This document shows, one piece after another, positions 35,289 through 43,780 of a DNA stretch of 64,000 nt. A program made the position numbers and the translations under genes. Positions within the stretch are counted from its first letter, which is position 1. Each line of letters opens with the position of its first letter. Under the pieces are notes generated by a model. That model worked only from the letters and a program-made list of their open reading frames with translations. It did not search any database and was not told the origin of the DNA. The DNA comes from Pedobacter cryoconitis (GTDB taxonomy: Bacteria > Bacteroidota > Bacteroidia > Sphingobacteriales > Sphingobacteriaceae), in assembly GCA_019352875.1 (NCBI GenBank), contig JAAAFW010000003.1, positions 1-64,000 on the forward strand. Reading direction: 5' to 3'.

Positions 35289-35687
35289 ATGAAAAAGACA
35301 TTATTAGTTGTTGGCTTTATTGGCCTGGCTTTAGCGTCATGCGGCGGCAACTCTGATTCCGCGAAAGAAACTACTCAAAGCACTTCTGCAGAACCATCTA
35401 CTACGGTTAGTGCGCAAACAACAGGCCCGGTATTACCAGGAGAGAAACTGGTAGCAAAAAACGATTGTATCGGCTGCCATAATAAAACGCAAAAAGTAAT
35501 CGGCCCGGCTTATGTCGATATTGCTGATAAATATGCGTCAAATGATGAAAACATTGATATTCTTTCTGAATCTGTAATTAACGGAAGTAAAGGAAAATGG
35601 GGTGATCTTCCTATGACTCCTCACCCGAATGTTAGTAAGTCAGATGCAAAACAAATGGTAACCTGGATCTTGTCGTTGAAAAAATAA
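35289..35687 (+). CDS. Lipoprotein c-type cytochrome
   Basis: A 132-residue protein with lipobox ALASC (Cys18), a Ser/Thr-rich linker (about 20-50), and a class I cytochrome c domain with heme motif C60-I-G-C63-H64 and probable axial Met in DLPMTPHP. It is probably anchored on the periplasmic side. Its place inside the cluster suggests it takes electrons from the GMC dehydrogenase and passes them to the terminal oxidase. It is transcribed after a terminator and so may have its own promoter, though no full consensus was found. Confidence 0.9.
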   Translation: MKKTLLVVGFIGLALASCGGNSDSAKETTQSTSAEPSTTVSAQTTGPVLPGEKLVAKNDCIGCHNKTQKVIGPAYVDIADKYASNDENIDILSESVINGSKGKWGDLPMTPHPNVSKSDAKQMVTWILSLKK

Positions 35688-35723
35688 ATTAAACAATCCC
35701 TACCCTAACCAAATATAAAAGAT

Positions 35724-37181
35724 ATGAAAACAAATACTGAGAATAAACCTGATTCAGGAAGACGTTCCTTTCTTAAAACTGCAGCGGTAGCCAGTGCAGG
35801 ATTTATGATTGTTCCACGTCATGTACTGGGCGGAAAAGGCTTTTTAGCACCAAGTGACCGACTAATTGTTGCCGGTGTGGGTGCTGGCGGTAAAGGACAA
35901 TCTGATATCGCTGCTTTCGCTAAAAGTGGAAAAGCTGATATCGGATTTTTATGCGATGTAGATACTAAACGTGCAGCTACTTCTGTGAAGAACTTCCCGA
36001 AAGCTAAGTTCTACAAAGACTACCGTGAGATGTTTGATAAAGAACATAAAAACTTTGATGCGGTTAGTGTTTCCACACCAGACCACAGTCATGCGGTAAT
36101 CGCTTCTGCAGCTATGCAGTTAAGTAAACATGTTTACGTACAAAAACCTCTTACTCACGACATCTACGAAGCAAGGAAGCTCACCGAGCTTGCTAAAAGG
36201 TTTAAGGTAGTAACTCAGATGGGTAATCAAGGTGCATCTAATGATGGACCGCGTCAAATGAAAGAATGGTATGATGCCGGGCTTATCGGTGATGTACATA
36301 CGGTATATGCATGGACAGACAGACCGGTTTGGCCTCAAGGTATTCCATGGTCAGCAAATAAAGCTGAAATTCCATCTACACTGGATTGGGATCTTTGGTT
36401 AAATACAGCACCATACAAAGATTTCGTTGACAAACTCGTTCCTTTCAACTGGAGAGGCTGGTGGGATTATGGAACTGGTGCATTAGGCGATATGGGATGT
36501 CACCTGTTAGAAGCTCCATTCAGTACATTAGGTCTTAAATATGCAAAAGATGTACAGGCAAGTGTTGGTTCTGTATACGTTGATGAATTCAAACGTGGTT
36601 ATTTCCCTGACAGCTGCCCGCCGTCAAGCCATGTAACCCTTACTTTCCCTAAAACTGAAAAAACCAAAGGTGATGTTACTGTCCACTGGATGGATGGTGG
36701 TATTCAGCCTACAAGACCGGAAGAACTGGAAGCAAATGAAGTATTTGGTGACGGTGGAAACGGTACTTTATTTATCGGTACAAAAGGTAAGATGATGGCT
36801 AGTACTTATAGTGCAGATCCACGTTTATTACCATTAAGCCGTAACAAAGATATTCGCGTTCCGGAGAAATTTGCAAGAGTAAAAGATGGTTCAAACGGCC
36901 ACTATGCACAGTGGGTTGAGGCCTGTATTGCTGGTTATGGAAAGAAAGAACTGAGTTCTCCTTTTGAAATTGCCGGTCCGCTTACAGAAGCTTTACTGAT
37001 GGCGAATCTTGCAATCCGTGCAAATGATCTGCAGGTAAATAATGCACAGGGCAAACCTAGTTACCCAGGTCGTGACATTAAGTTATTATGGGATAATGAG
37101 CAAATGAAGGTTACCAACTTTGATGCTGTTAACCAATTTGTAAAACGTGATTACCGTAAAGGCTGGTCATTAGGAGTTTAA
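35724..37181 (+). CDS. Gfo/Idh/MocA-family oxidoreductase with Tat signal
   Basis: A 485-residue protein with a Tat signal at the N-terminus (GRRSFLKTAAVASAGFMIVP), then VAGVGAGGKGQSDI for NAD binding, VSTPDHSHAVIA, and VQKPLTHDIYEA (QKP in place of EKP). The C-terminal half has the GALGDMGCHLLEAPF segment and a long insert typical of the large Bacteroidota subgroup. In this subgroup the nucleotide is often bound tightly, allowing work outside the cytosol. It is located 36 nt after the cytochrome gene and 14 nt before the DUF1080 gene, so it belongs to the operon that makes and cleaves keto-glycosides. Confidence 0.9.
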   Translation: MKTNTENKPDSGRRSFLKTAAVASAGFMIVPRHVLGGKGFLAPSDRLIVAGVGAGGKGQSDIAAFAKSGKADIGFLCDVDTKRAATSVKNFPKAKFYKDYREMFDKEHKNFDAVSVSTPDHSHAVIASAAMQLSKHVYVQKPLTHDIYEARKLTELAKRFKVVTQMGNQGASNDGPRQMKEWYDAGLIGDVHTVYAWTDRPVWPQGIPWSANKAEIPSTLDWDLWLNTAPYKDFVDKLVPFNWRGWWDYGTGALGDMGCHLLEAPFSTLGLKYAKDVQASVGSVYVDEFKRGYFPDSCPPSSHVTLTFPKTEKTKGDVTVHWMDGGIQPTRPEELEANEVFGDGGNGTLFIGTKGKMMASTYSADPRLLPLSRNKDIRVPEKFARVKDGSNGHYAQWVEACIAGYGKKELSSPFEIAGPLTEALLMANLAIRANDLQVNNAQGKPSYPGRDIKLLWDNEQMKVTNFDAVNQFVKRDYRKGWSLGV

Positions 37182-37195
37182 TCTTAAAATATAAA

Positions 37196-37897
37196 ATGAA
37201 ATATTCATACTTATCCGGGCTGATGATCTTAGCGGTTATGGGCTGTGGCACAACAAAAAATCAATCAAACGACAACAAACAGGGATTTACTTCCCTGTTT
37301 GATGGCAAAACAACAACTGGCTGGCATACTTACGGAAAAACTTTCGTAGGTAAAGGATGGCAGGTTGATAATGGTGCAATTCACCTTGTGCCTTCTGCTA
37401 AACAAAAAGACGATGGTGACCTGGTTACTGATAAGGAATATGAAAACTTCCATTTGAAAATCGACTGGAAAGTAGCTCCAAAATCAAATAGTGGTATTCT
37501 GTTCCAAATTCATGAGCAACCTGGAAAATATAATCAAACCTATAGCACAGGCCCTGAGATGCAGGTAATTGACAATGACGGACATCCAGATGCCAAAAAT
37601 GTTAAACACCGTGCTGGCGACCTTTATGACCTGATTGAAAGCAGTTCTGAAAATGCAAAACCAGTAGGTGAATGGAATACTGCAGAAATTATTATCAATA
37701 AAGGAACTCTTGAATTTAGACTGAACGGTGTAAAAACAGTTTCAACTACACAATTCGACGAATCATGGAAAACTTTAATTCAAGGAAGTAAGTTTGCGAA
37801 ATGGGAAGGTTTTGGTACATTTAAAAAAGGCAAAATTTCCTTACAGGATCATGGCGATGAAGTCTGGTTCCGTAATATTATGATCAAAGAATTATAA
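37196..37897 (+). CDS. DUF1080 lipoprotein (3-keto-disaccharide hydrolase family)
   Basis: A 233-residue protein with lipobox VMGC (Cys17) and the DUF1080 jelly-roll domain: GFTSLFDGKTTTGWHTYG, LKIDWKVAPKSNSGILFQI, TGPEMQVIDNDGH, EWNTAEIIINKGTLEFRLNG and ISLQDHGDEVWFRNI. The domain has a lectin/glucanase fold. Pfam names this family 3-keto-disaccharide hydrolase, since members cleave glycosides after C3 oxidation. Its location between two oxidoreductase genes and a transporter fits that role well. It is periplasmic or surface-attached by lipid. Confidence 0.88.
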   Translation: MKYSYLSGLMILAVMGCGTTKNQSNDNKQGFTSLFDGKTTTGWHTYGKTFVGKGWQVDNGAIHLVPSAKQKDDGDLVTDKEYENFHLKIDWKVAPKSNSGILFQIHEQPGKYNQTYSTGPEMQVIDNDGHPDAKNVKHRAGDLYDLIESSSENAKPVGEWNTAEIIINKGTLEFRLNGVKTVSTTQFDESWKTLIQGSKFAKWEGFGTFKKGKISLQDHGDEVWFRNIMIKEL

Positions 37898-37922
37898 ATT
37901 ATTTAAATTCATACAACACTTT

Positions 37923-39167
37923 ATGATGAACACCACTACCCGCGTTAAGTTATCTGCAATGATGTTCCTGGAGTTTTTTATCTGGGGATCATGGTTTGTT
38001 ACTTTGGGTACTTTCTTAGATAAAAACTTATCTGCAAGCGGTTCTGAAACTGCAGCAGTTTTCTCTACTCAATCTTGGGGTGCTATTATAGCACCTTTCA
38101 TTATTGGGTTAATTGCTGACAGATTTTTTAATGCAGAGAAAATTCTGGGAGTGCTGCATATAGTTGGTGCTGTTCTAATGTACCAAATGTATAATGCGAC
38201 GGAAGTAAGCGTATTTTACCCGTATGTATTGGGCTATATGATCCTCTTTATGCCAACCCTCGCACTAGTCAATTCAGTTTCATTTAATCAGATGAAAGAT
38301 GCGGAGAAAGAATTTTCCACTATCCGTTTCTGGGGAACTATTGGCTGGATCGTTGCCGGTCTGTGTATTAGTTACCTATTCTTATGGGATTCTAAAACAG
38401 GTCTGGAATCTGGCTTGTTGAAAAATACATTCCTGATGGCTGGTATAGCCTCTCTGGTACTGGGTCTGATGAGCTTTGCACTTCCTGCAACACCACCGAA
38501 AGTAGCTAAAGGAGAGAAAATCAAACTTTCTGATATTTTAGGTTTGGATGCTTTAAGTTTACTTAAAGACAGAAACTTCGCTGTATTCTTTATCTCTGCG
38601 ATTCTAATCTGTATTCCTCTTGCTTTCTACTATCAGAATGCACACCCTTTCCTCTCTAGTATTGGTGTAAATGAGCCTACCGGAAAGATGGCAATTGGCC
38701 AGGTTTCTGAAGCCTTATTCCTATTATTAATTCCGGTATTCTTTAAACGTTTCGGTTTTAAAGTAACTATTCTGGTTGGTATGATCGCCTGGGCAGTACG
38801 CTATGCATTGTTTGCTTATGGTAATGCAGGAGAACTAAGCTTTATGTTGCTAATCGGTATTGCACTTCATGGTGTTTGTTATGACTTTTTCTTTGTATCA
38901 GGACAAATCTACACGAATTCAAGAGCCGGAGAGAAATACAAAAGTGCTGCGCAAGGTCTGATTACACTGGCAACCTACGGTGTGGGTATGCTGATCGGAT
39001 TTGAAGTAGCTGGTATGATCACGGACAGTTATAAATTGGCTGACGGTTCTATCGATTGGAAAATGGTATGGATAATCCCTGCAGGTATTGCTTTAGTAGT
39101 ATTCCTGTTGTTTACAGTCTTCTTTAACGATAAATCTAAACCTGAATCTGTATTAGACGCAGCTTAA
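37923..39167 (+). CDS. MFS transporter of the nucleoside:H+ symporter family
   Basis: A 414-residue integral membrane protein with about twelve hydrophobic spans, including MMFLEFFIWGSWFVTLGTFL, APFIIGLIADRFF, TIGWIVAGLCISYLFL and GVGMLIGFEVAGMI. It matches the NupG-like nucleoside/H+ symporter family, whose Bacteroidota members often sit in sugar and keto-glycoside clusters, so cargo here is more likely a sugar or keto-sugar than a nucleoside. Two start codons (37923, 37926) are adjacent. The stop is 1 nt before the next start. It carries the product of the periplasmic steps into the cytosol. Confidence 0.85.
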   Translation: MMNTTTRVKLSAMMFLEFFIWGSWFVTLGTFLDKNLSASGSETAAVFSTQSWGAIIAPFIIGLIADRFFNAEKILGVLHIVGAVLMYQMYNATEVSVFYPYVLGYMILFMPTLALVNSVSFNQMKDAEKEFSTIRFWGTIGWIVAGLCISYLFLWDSKTGLESGLLKNTFLMAGIASLVLGLMSFALPATPPKVAKGEKIKLSDILGLDALSLLKDRNFAVFFISAILICIPLAFYYQNAHPFLSSIGVNEPTGKMAIGQVSEALFLLLIPVFFKRFGFKVTILVGMIAWAVRYALFAYGNAGELSFMLLIGIALHGVCYDFFFVSGQIYTNSRAGEKYKSAAQGLITLATYGVGMLIGFEVAGMITDSYKLADGSIDWKMVWIIPAGIALVVFLLFTVFFNDKSKPESVLDAA

Positions 39168-39168
39168 T

Positions 39169-40053
39169 ATGGGAAATAATCAAAGTCGTAGAAATATGAT
39201 CAAATCTGTAATCGCAGGAACTGCCGCTTTAGGTGTTTCCTCTGCCTTACCGTCATTTGCATCAGATTATAAATCTAATTTTTCTTCATTGAAAGGAAAT
39301 ATTAACCATTCGGTTTGTCACTGGTGTTTCAGTGACATTCCTTTAGATGAATTCTGTGCTTCGGTAAAAGCTATGGGATTAAAAGGTGTCGATCTTGTAG
39401 GTCCTGAAGGATGGCCTACGTTGAAAAAACATGGTCTGTACTCTCCAATGTGTAATGGTGCGGAAATTAACCTGGTAGATGGATGGAACGATCCTGCATT
39501 TCACCAGCAATTGATTGCAAATTACACGAAAATGATTCCTTTGGTCGCTGAGGCCGGTTATACGAATCTGATCTGCTTTAGCGGAAACCGCAGGGGAAAA
39601 GATGATGAAACCGGACTTAAAAACTGTGTGGATGGTCTGAAGCAAATTATGCCATTGGCCGAAAAACACAAAGTGGTCCTGGTAATGGAACTGTTAAACA
39701 GTAAAGTTGACCACAAGGACTACCAATGTGATACGACTGCCTGGGGTGCTGAACTGGCTAAAAGACTAGGTTCTGAAAACTTTAAACTGCTTTATGATAT
39801 TTACCATATGCAGGTTGATGAAGGGAATGTAATCGCCAACATTAAAAAATACCATCAGTATATCGCACACTACCACACTGCCGGTGTTCCCGGTAGAAAT
39901 GAGATTGACGATACACAGGAGCTGTATTATCCCGCAATTATTAAAGCGATACTGGATACCGGTTTCAAGGGGTACCTTGCACAGGAGTTTATACCGAAAC
40001 AAAAAGACAGACTACGCTCATTAAAGAACGCAGTTGCGATTTGTGATCAATAA
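39169..40053 (+). CDS. Tat-signal hydroxypyruvate isomerase-like TIM-barrel protein
   Basis: A 294-residue protein with a Tat-type signal (QSRRNMIKSVIAGTAALGVS) and a TIM-barrel domain of the sugar isomerase superfamily: HSVCHWCFSDIPLDEFC, the metal region VVLVMELLNSKVDHKDYQC, LLYDIYHMQVDEG, AHYHTAGVPGRNEID and GYLAQEFIPK. Key Glu, Asp, His and Glu ligands of the hydroxypyruvate isomerase fold appear present. The presence of an export signal on such an enzyme is unusual and implies a periplasmic sugar isomerase, in line with other Tat proteins here. It follows the transporter by 1 nt and precedes a second Tat isomerase by 9 nt. Confidence 0.87.
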   Translation: MGNNQSRRNMIKSVIAGTAALGVSSALPSFASDYKSNFSSLKGNINHSVCHWCFSDIPLDEFCASVKAMGLKGVDLVGPEGWPTLKKHGLYSPMCNGAEINLVDGWNDPAFHQQLIANYTKMIPLVAEAGYTNLICFSGNRRGKDDETGLKNCVDGLKQIMPLAEKHKVVLVMELLNSKVDHKDYQCDTTAWGAELAKRLGSENFKLLYDIYHMQVDEGNVIANIKKYHQYIAHYHTAGVPGRNEIDDTQELYYPAIIKAILDTGFKGYLAQEFIPKQKDRLRSLKNAVAICDQ

Positions 40054-40062
40054 TAGATAATT

Positions 40063-40932
40063 ATGAATTCAAGAAGAACTTTTCTCAAACAAGCAGGACT
40101 TGTAGCAGCGGGTGCATTAGTACTGCCTTCGTATGCATGTGCTGCACCAGCCAAAGTGGTTGGCTTACAATTATATTCTCTTCGCGAACAACTGCCTGCA
40201 GATGTTCGTGGAGTTATTGGTAAAGTTGCACAGGCTGGCTATAAAGAAGTTGAAACTTATGGTTATTCAGTAAAGGACAAATTCTGGGGATTAACGCCAA
40301 AGGAATTCAAAGCCTTACTGGATGAAAATGGTCTCTCTGCTCCAAGTGGGCACTATGGCTTGGATAACTTTATAGCAACCGGAAATCAGGAAGATCTGAA
40401 AGCTGATATTGAGGCTGCCAGTGCAATAGGCAGTGAATATATTGTTGTTCCTTATTTAGGTGATGCACTGAGAGGTGGAGAGGATCAATGGAAGAAAACA
40501 GCTCAGAAATTAAATGAGGCTGCGGCAATCTCCAAATCAAGCGGGATTAAAATCGCTTACCATAACCACGATTTTGAATTTGCACCAGTAGGTAATACAA
40601 CAGGATACGAAATCCTTTTAAAGGAAACAGATCCTGAATCTATAAAATTTGAAATGGATATTTACTGGGTAGTAAGATCTGGTAATGATCCTGTGAAATT
40701 ATTCACTGATCACAAAGGTCGTTTTCCGATGTGGCATGTGAAGGACATGGACAAAGCCGACCATACAATCAATACAGAAGTTGGAAGCGGTACTATTGAC
40801 TTTAAAAAGTTATATACTCATGCTAATTTAGCTGGCCTAAAACATCTGATCGTAGAGCAGGAAAACTTTTCTATGGATCCGTATGCAAGTATTAAGCAAA
40901 GCGCTGATTATATTAAAAAAGAAATTTTATAG
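40063..40932 (+). CDS. Tat-signal sugar phosphate isomerase/epimerase
   Basis: A 289-residue protein with Tat signal NSRRTFLKQAGLVAAGALVL and a xylose-isomerase-like TIM barrel: GLQLYSLREQLPADV, YKEVETYGY, IAYHNHDFEF, IKFEMDIYWV, MWHVKDMD and LIVEQENFSMD. The His/Asp/Glu metal site of the family is visible in those segments. It is one of three isomerase paralogues in the cluster but only weakly similar to the others. It is last in the operon and followed by a clean terminator. The name 'phosphate' comes from the family; an exported enzyme would act on free sugar. Confidence 0.88.
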   Translation: MNSRRTFLKQAGLVAAGALVLPSYACAAPAKVVGLQLYSLREQLPADVRGVIGKVAQAGYKEVETYGYSVKDKFWGLTPKEFKALLDENGLSAPSGHYGLDNFIATGNQEDLKADIEAASAIGSEYIVVPYLGDALRGGEDQWKKTAQKLNEAAAISKSSGIKIAYHNHDFEFAPVGNTTGYEILLKETDPESIKFEMDIYWVVRSGNDPVKLFTDHKGRFPMWHVKDMDKADHTINTEVGSGTIDFKKLYTHANLAGLKHLIVEQENFSMDPYASIKQSADYIKKEIL

Positions 40933-40944
40933 TTCTTTTTGTCT

Positions 40945-40982
40945 AACCTGCAGGCTATTATTTTAGCCTGCAGGTTCTTTTC
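40945..40982 (+). terminator. Terminator of keto-sugar cluster
   Basis: A perfect 13-bp stem (AACCTGCAGGCTA at 40945-40957, complement at 40964-40976), a loop of 6 nt and then a short C/T tract. Confidence 0.85.
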
Positions 40983-41149
40983 TCCCCAACCTCTCCTTTT
41001 ACGCTGTTGTTCCCAAAATTAAATACAGCAACTCCTGTTAAATTTCCTGAAATATTATTTTCAAACTGCTGAATATGTGCATTTTTTCACCATATTTGGG
41101 AGTATCACATTTTAAATAAATCAATCAAATAAAAAACAATTAAACAAAA

Positions 41150-41183
41150 AATGAAGCCGTTGGCTCCGCCAGCAACTTCATAA
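41150..41183 (+). promoter_or_regulatory. Leader hairpin with 10-codon ORF upstream of asd
   Basis: A hairpin with GTTGGC-TCC-GCCAGC (one T-G pair) and outer TGAAG/CTTCA arms lies 25 nt before the asd start. An ORF of ten residues (MKPLAPPATS, ATG 41151, stop 41181-41183) coincides with it. It may be a translational control element or chance. Confidence 0.4.
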
Positions 41184-41207
41184 CCATTAAAAACAAATAT
41201 ACAGAAC

Positions 41208-42200
41208 ATGAAAATTGCAGTTGTAGGTGCTACTGGTTTAGTAGGCACCGTTATGTTAAAAGTGCTTGAAGAGCGTAATTTCCCGTTAACCGAATTAATC
41301 CCGGTTGCATCAGAGAAGAGTGTTGGTAAAGAAATCACTTTTAAGGGTAAGGCATTCAAGGTTGTTAACCTGGAAACTGCAATTGCAATGAAACCGGACG
41401 TGGCATTATTCTCAGCAGGTGGAAGTACCTCTTTAACTTATGCTCCTTTATTTGCCGAAGTCGGAACTACTGTTATTGATAACTCTTCGGCATGGAGAAT
41501 GGACCCATCAAAAAAACTGGTTGTTCCTGAAGTTAATGCTAATGAATTAACAGCAGATGATAAAATTATTGCTAATCCGAATTGTTCAACGATTCAAATG
41601 GTTGTCGCTTTAAAACCACTGCATGATCTTTATAAAATTAAACGTGTAGTTGTTTCAACATACCAATCAGTAACTGGAACTGGAGTTAAAGCAGTTGAAC
41701 AGATGATGAATGAGCGTAAAGGTATCACAGACGGACCAATGGCATATCCTTACCAGATTGACTTGAATGTTATTCCTCAGATTGATGTTTTCGAAGCAAA
41801 CGGATACACTAAAGAGGAAATGAAAATGATCAAGGAAACTAACAAGATCATGGGTGACGATCAGATTCGTGTTACTGCAACCACAGTTCGTATTCCGGTT
41901 ATGGGCGGACATGCGGAATCAGTAAATATTGAATTCGAAAGAGATTTTGATATTGCCGAAGTAAGAACTGCACTTGAAAACACAGCAGGTATTATTGTAG
42001 TTGATGATATAGCGAATCTTAAATATCCAATGCCAAAAGACGCGCATGAAAAAGATGAAGTATTTGTTGGACGTATCAGAAGAGATGAGTCACAAGACAA
42101 TACATTAAATCTATGGATTGTTGCTGATAACTTACGTAAAGGTGCAGCTACCAATGCTGTACAAATTGCAGAGTATCTCCTGGCTAAAGGCTTAATTTAA
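41208..42200 (+). CDS. asd: Aspartate-semialdehyde dehydrogenase
   Basis: A 330-residue protein matching bacterial Asd along its length. VVGATGLVGTVMLKVLEER is the nucleotide-binding motif, ANPNCSTIQMV carries the active-site Cys126, VVSTYQSVTGTG follows, and RIPVMGGHAESVNIEFE holds the catalytic His region. It converts aspartyl phosphate to the semialdehyde for lysine, methionine and threonine, and for diaminopimelate of the cell wall. It is monocistronic, between terminators. The leader may hold a small structured ORF (41150-41183). Confidence 0.95.
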   Translation: MKIAVVGATGLVGTVMLKVLEERNFPLTELIPVASEKSVGKEITFKGKAFKVVNLETAIAMKPDVALFSAGGSTSLTYAPLFAEVGTTVIDNSSAWRMDPSKKLVVPEVNANELTADDKIIANPNCSTIQMVVALKPLHDLYKIKRVVVSTYQSVTGTGVKAVEQMMNERKGITDGPMAYPYQIDLNVIPQIDVFEANGYTKEEMKMIKETNKIMGDDQIRVTATTVRIPVMGGHAESVNIEFERDFDIAEVRTALENTAGIIVVDDIANLKYPMPKDAHEKDEVFVGRIRRDESQDNTLNLWIVADNLRKGAATNAVQIAEYLLAKGLI

Positions 42201-42216
42201 ATAAAAAAGAATCTGA

Positions 42217-42263
42217 AAATGTGGTGTCATCAGGAACTCGTTCCCGAAGGCACCACATTTTTT
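42217..42263 (+). terminator. Terminator after asd
   Basis: Stem AAATGTGGTG / CACCACATTT (42217-42226 and 42251-42260) with a nested GGAAC/GTTCC in the loop, followed by TTT. Confidence 0.85.
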
Positions 42264-42310
42264 GTATAATCAGATACCGTTCTCATTGGTTTATCTAATA
42301 AATACATACC

Positions 42311-43726
42311 ATGTTTAAAAACACATCACTTCTTTTTCTATTGTTTTTACAATACCTGATTATTTTTCCAAAGAATTCTTCTGCACAAACTGAGCCAGCC
42401 GGACTAGCACAGGCATTCGAGCGGCTAAGTTCAGATCCGCAAGCGAAATATGCAATAACCTCCATATGTGTATTAGATGGAAATACAGGAAAACAACTGT
42501 ACGGTAGAAATGAAAATATTGGGGTAGCAACTGCATCAACGCTCAAAACTATAACCTCAGCGACTGCCTTTGCATTATTAGGTAAGGATTTCCGGTATCA
42601 GACTCTACTCAAATACACCGGATCAATAGACGAGAAAGGTGTCTTACATGGTAATTTGATTATTAGTGGCGGCGGTGATCCCACCCTGGGGTCGGACCGT
42701 TATCAGTCATCAAAGGAACCTGCTGTACTGGACGCCTGGGTACAAGCCATCAAAAAAGCCGGGATAACTAAAATCGACGGTCAGATTATAGGTGATGCCA
42801 GTATTTGGGGTACACAAGGTACTCCTGACGGATGGACATGGCAGGATATGGGGAATTATTATGGAGCAGGAAGTTCTGCGCTGAGCTGGCGGGAAAATCA
42901 GTTTGATATTAAACTTAAGCCCGGAAGCAACGTCCTGATAAGCCGAACTATTCCCGAGATGCCTTACCTTAAGATCGTAAATGAACTCAAAGCCGGAAAA
43001 GCTGGCAGCGGCGACAATGCTTATGTTTTTCTACCTCCCTATTCGCAAACGGCGTATCTCCGGGGAACCTGGGCCACAGATATCAAAAAAAGCGGAATTT
43101 CTGCTGCTATACCTGACCCTGCATATGAAGCCGCTTTCCGGCTTGCCGATACGCTCAAACGTATTGGAATAATTTCTTCAAACTCTATTACCACTGACCG
43201 TCTTATGGCATTAAATAACCTAACGGTCCCTGCGGGAGGGAAAACGCTTGCGGTAATCAATTCTACTGCCCTGCATGAAATAGTTTACTGGTTGAATAAA
43301 AAGAGTATTAATCTCTATGCCGAAAACCTGTTAAAGACCCTGGCATGGAAGGCAGGTAAGGAAGCTACAACGGAGAATGGAGCAGCTGAGGTGATCCGTT
43401 ACTGGAGTACCAAAGGTATTGACCGTGATGCGTTAAATATTCTGGATGGTAGCGGCCTTTCACCGGCTAACAGGGTTACAGCATCGGCAATGGCACAAAT
43501 CCTCTACCAAACCCAAAAAGAAAACTGGTATGCGGATTTTTATGAGTCGCTCCCGGTAAACAATGGTATGAAGCTAAAAAGCGGGACTATTAAAGATGTC
43601 TCAGCATTCGCCGGATATTATGAGTCCGCAAATGGAAAACGCTATGTAATAGTCATTAATATTAACAACTACAGTGGTACCGGTATCAACAATAAACTGT
43701 TCAATGTACTCAACTCGCTCAAATAA
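42311..43726 (+). CDS. dacB: D-alanyl-D-alanine carboxypeptidase/endopeptidase (PBP4, S13)
   Basis: A 471-residue secreted peptidase S13 (signal peptide ending FPKNSSAQ). Catalytic SxxK is S76-T-L-K79, SxN is SIN in KKSINLYAENL, and KTG appears as KSG in MKLKSGTIKDVSAF. The long insert between SxxK and SxN, with GNLIISGGGDPTLGS and NYYGAGSSALSWRENQFDI, is the PBP4 signature. It trims pentapeptides and cleaves cross-links in peptidoglycan. KSG is common in Bacteroidota members. No operon partner is evident, since the GH20 gene follows after 54 nt with no terminator between them. Confidence 0.93.
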   Translation: MFKNTSLLFLLFLQYLIIFPKNSSAQTEPAGLAQAFERLSSDPQAKYAITSICVLDGNTGKQLYGRNENIGVATASTLKTITSATAFALLGKDFRYQTLLKYTGSIDEKGVLHGNLIISGGGDPTLGSDRYQSSKEPAVLDAWVQAIKKAGITKIDGQIIGDASIWGTQGTPDGWTWQDMGNYYGAGSSALSWRENQFDIKLKPGSNVLISRTIPEMPYLKIVNELKAGKAGSGDNAYVFLPPYSQTAYLRGTWATDIKKSGISAAIPDPAYEAAFRLADTLKRIGIISSNSITTDRLMALNNLTVPAGGKTLAVINSTALHEIVYWLNKKSINLYAENLLKTLAWKAGKEATTENGAAEVIRYWSTKGIDRDALNILDGSGLSPANRVTASAMAQILYQTQKENWYADFYESLPVNNGMKLKSGTIKDVSAFAGYYESANGKRYVIVININNYSGTGINNKLFNVLNSLK

Positions 43727-43780
43727 TTAATAAATTGCTACCGTTTACCTTCAATATAAGTTCAAATTCCTTTTTTTAAT

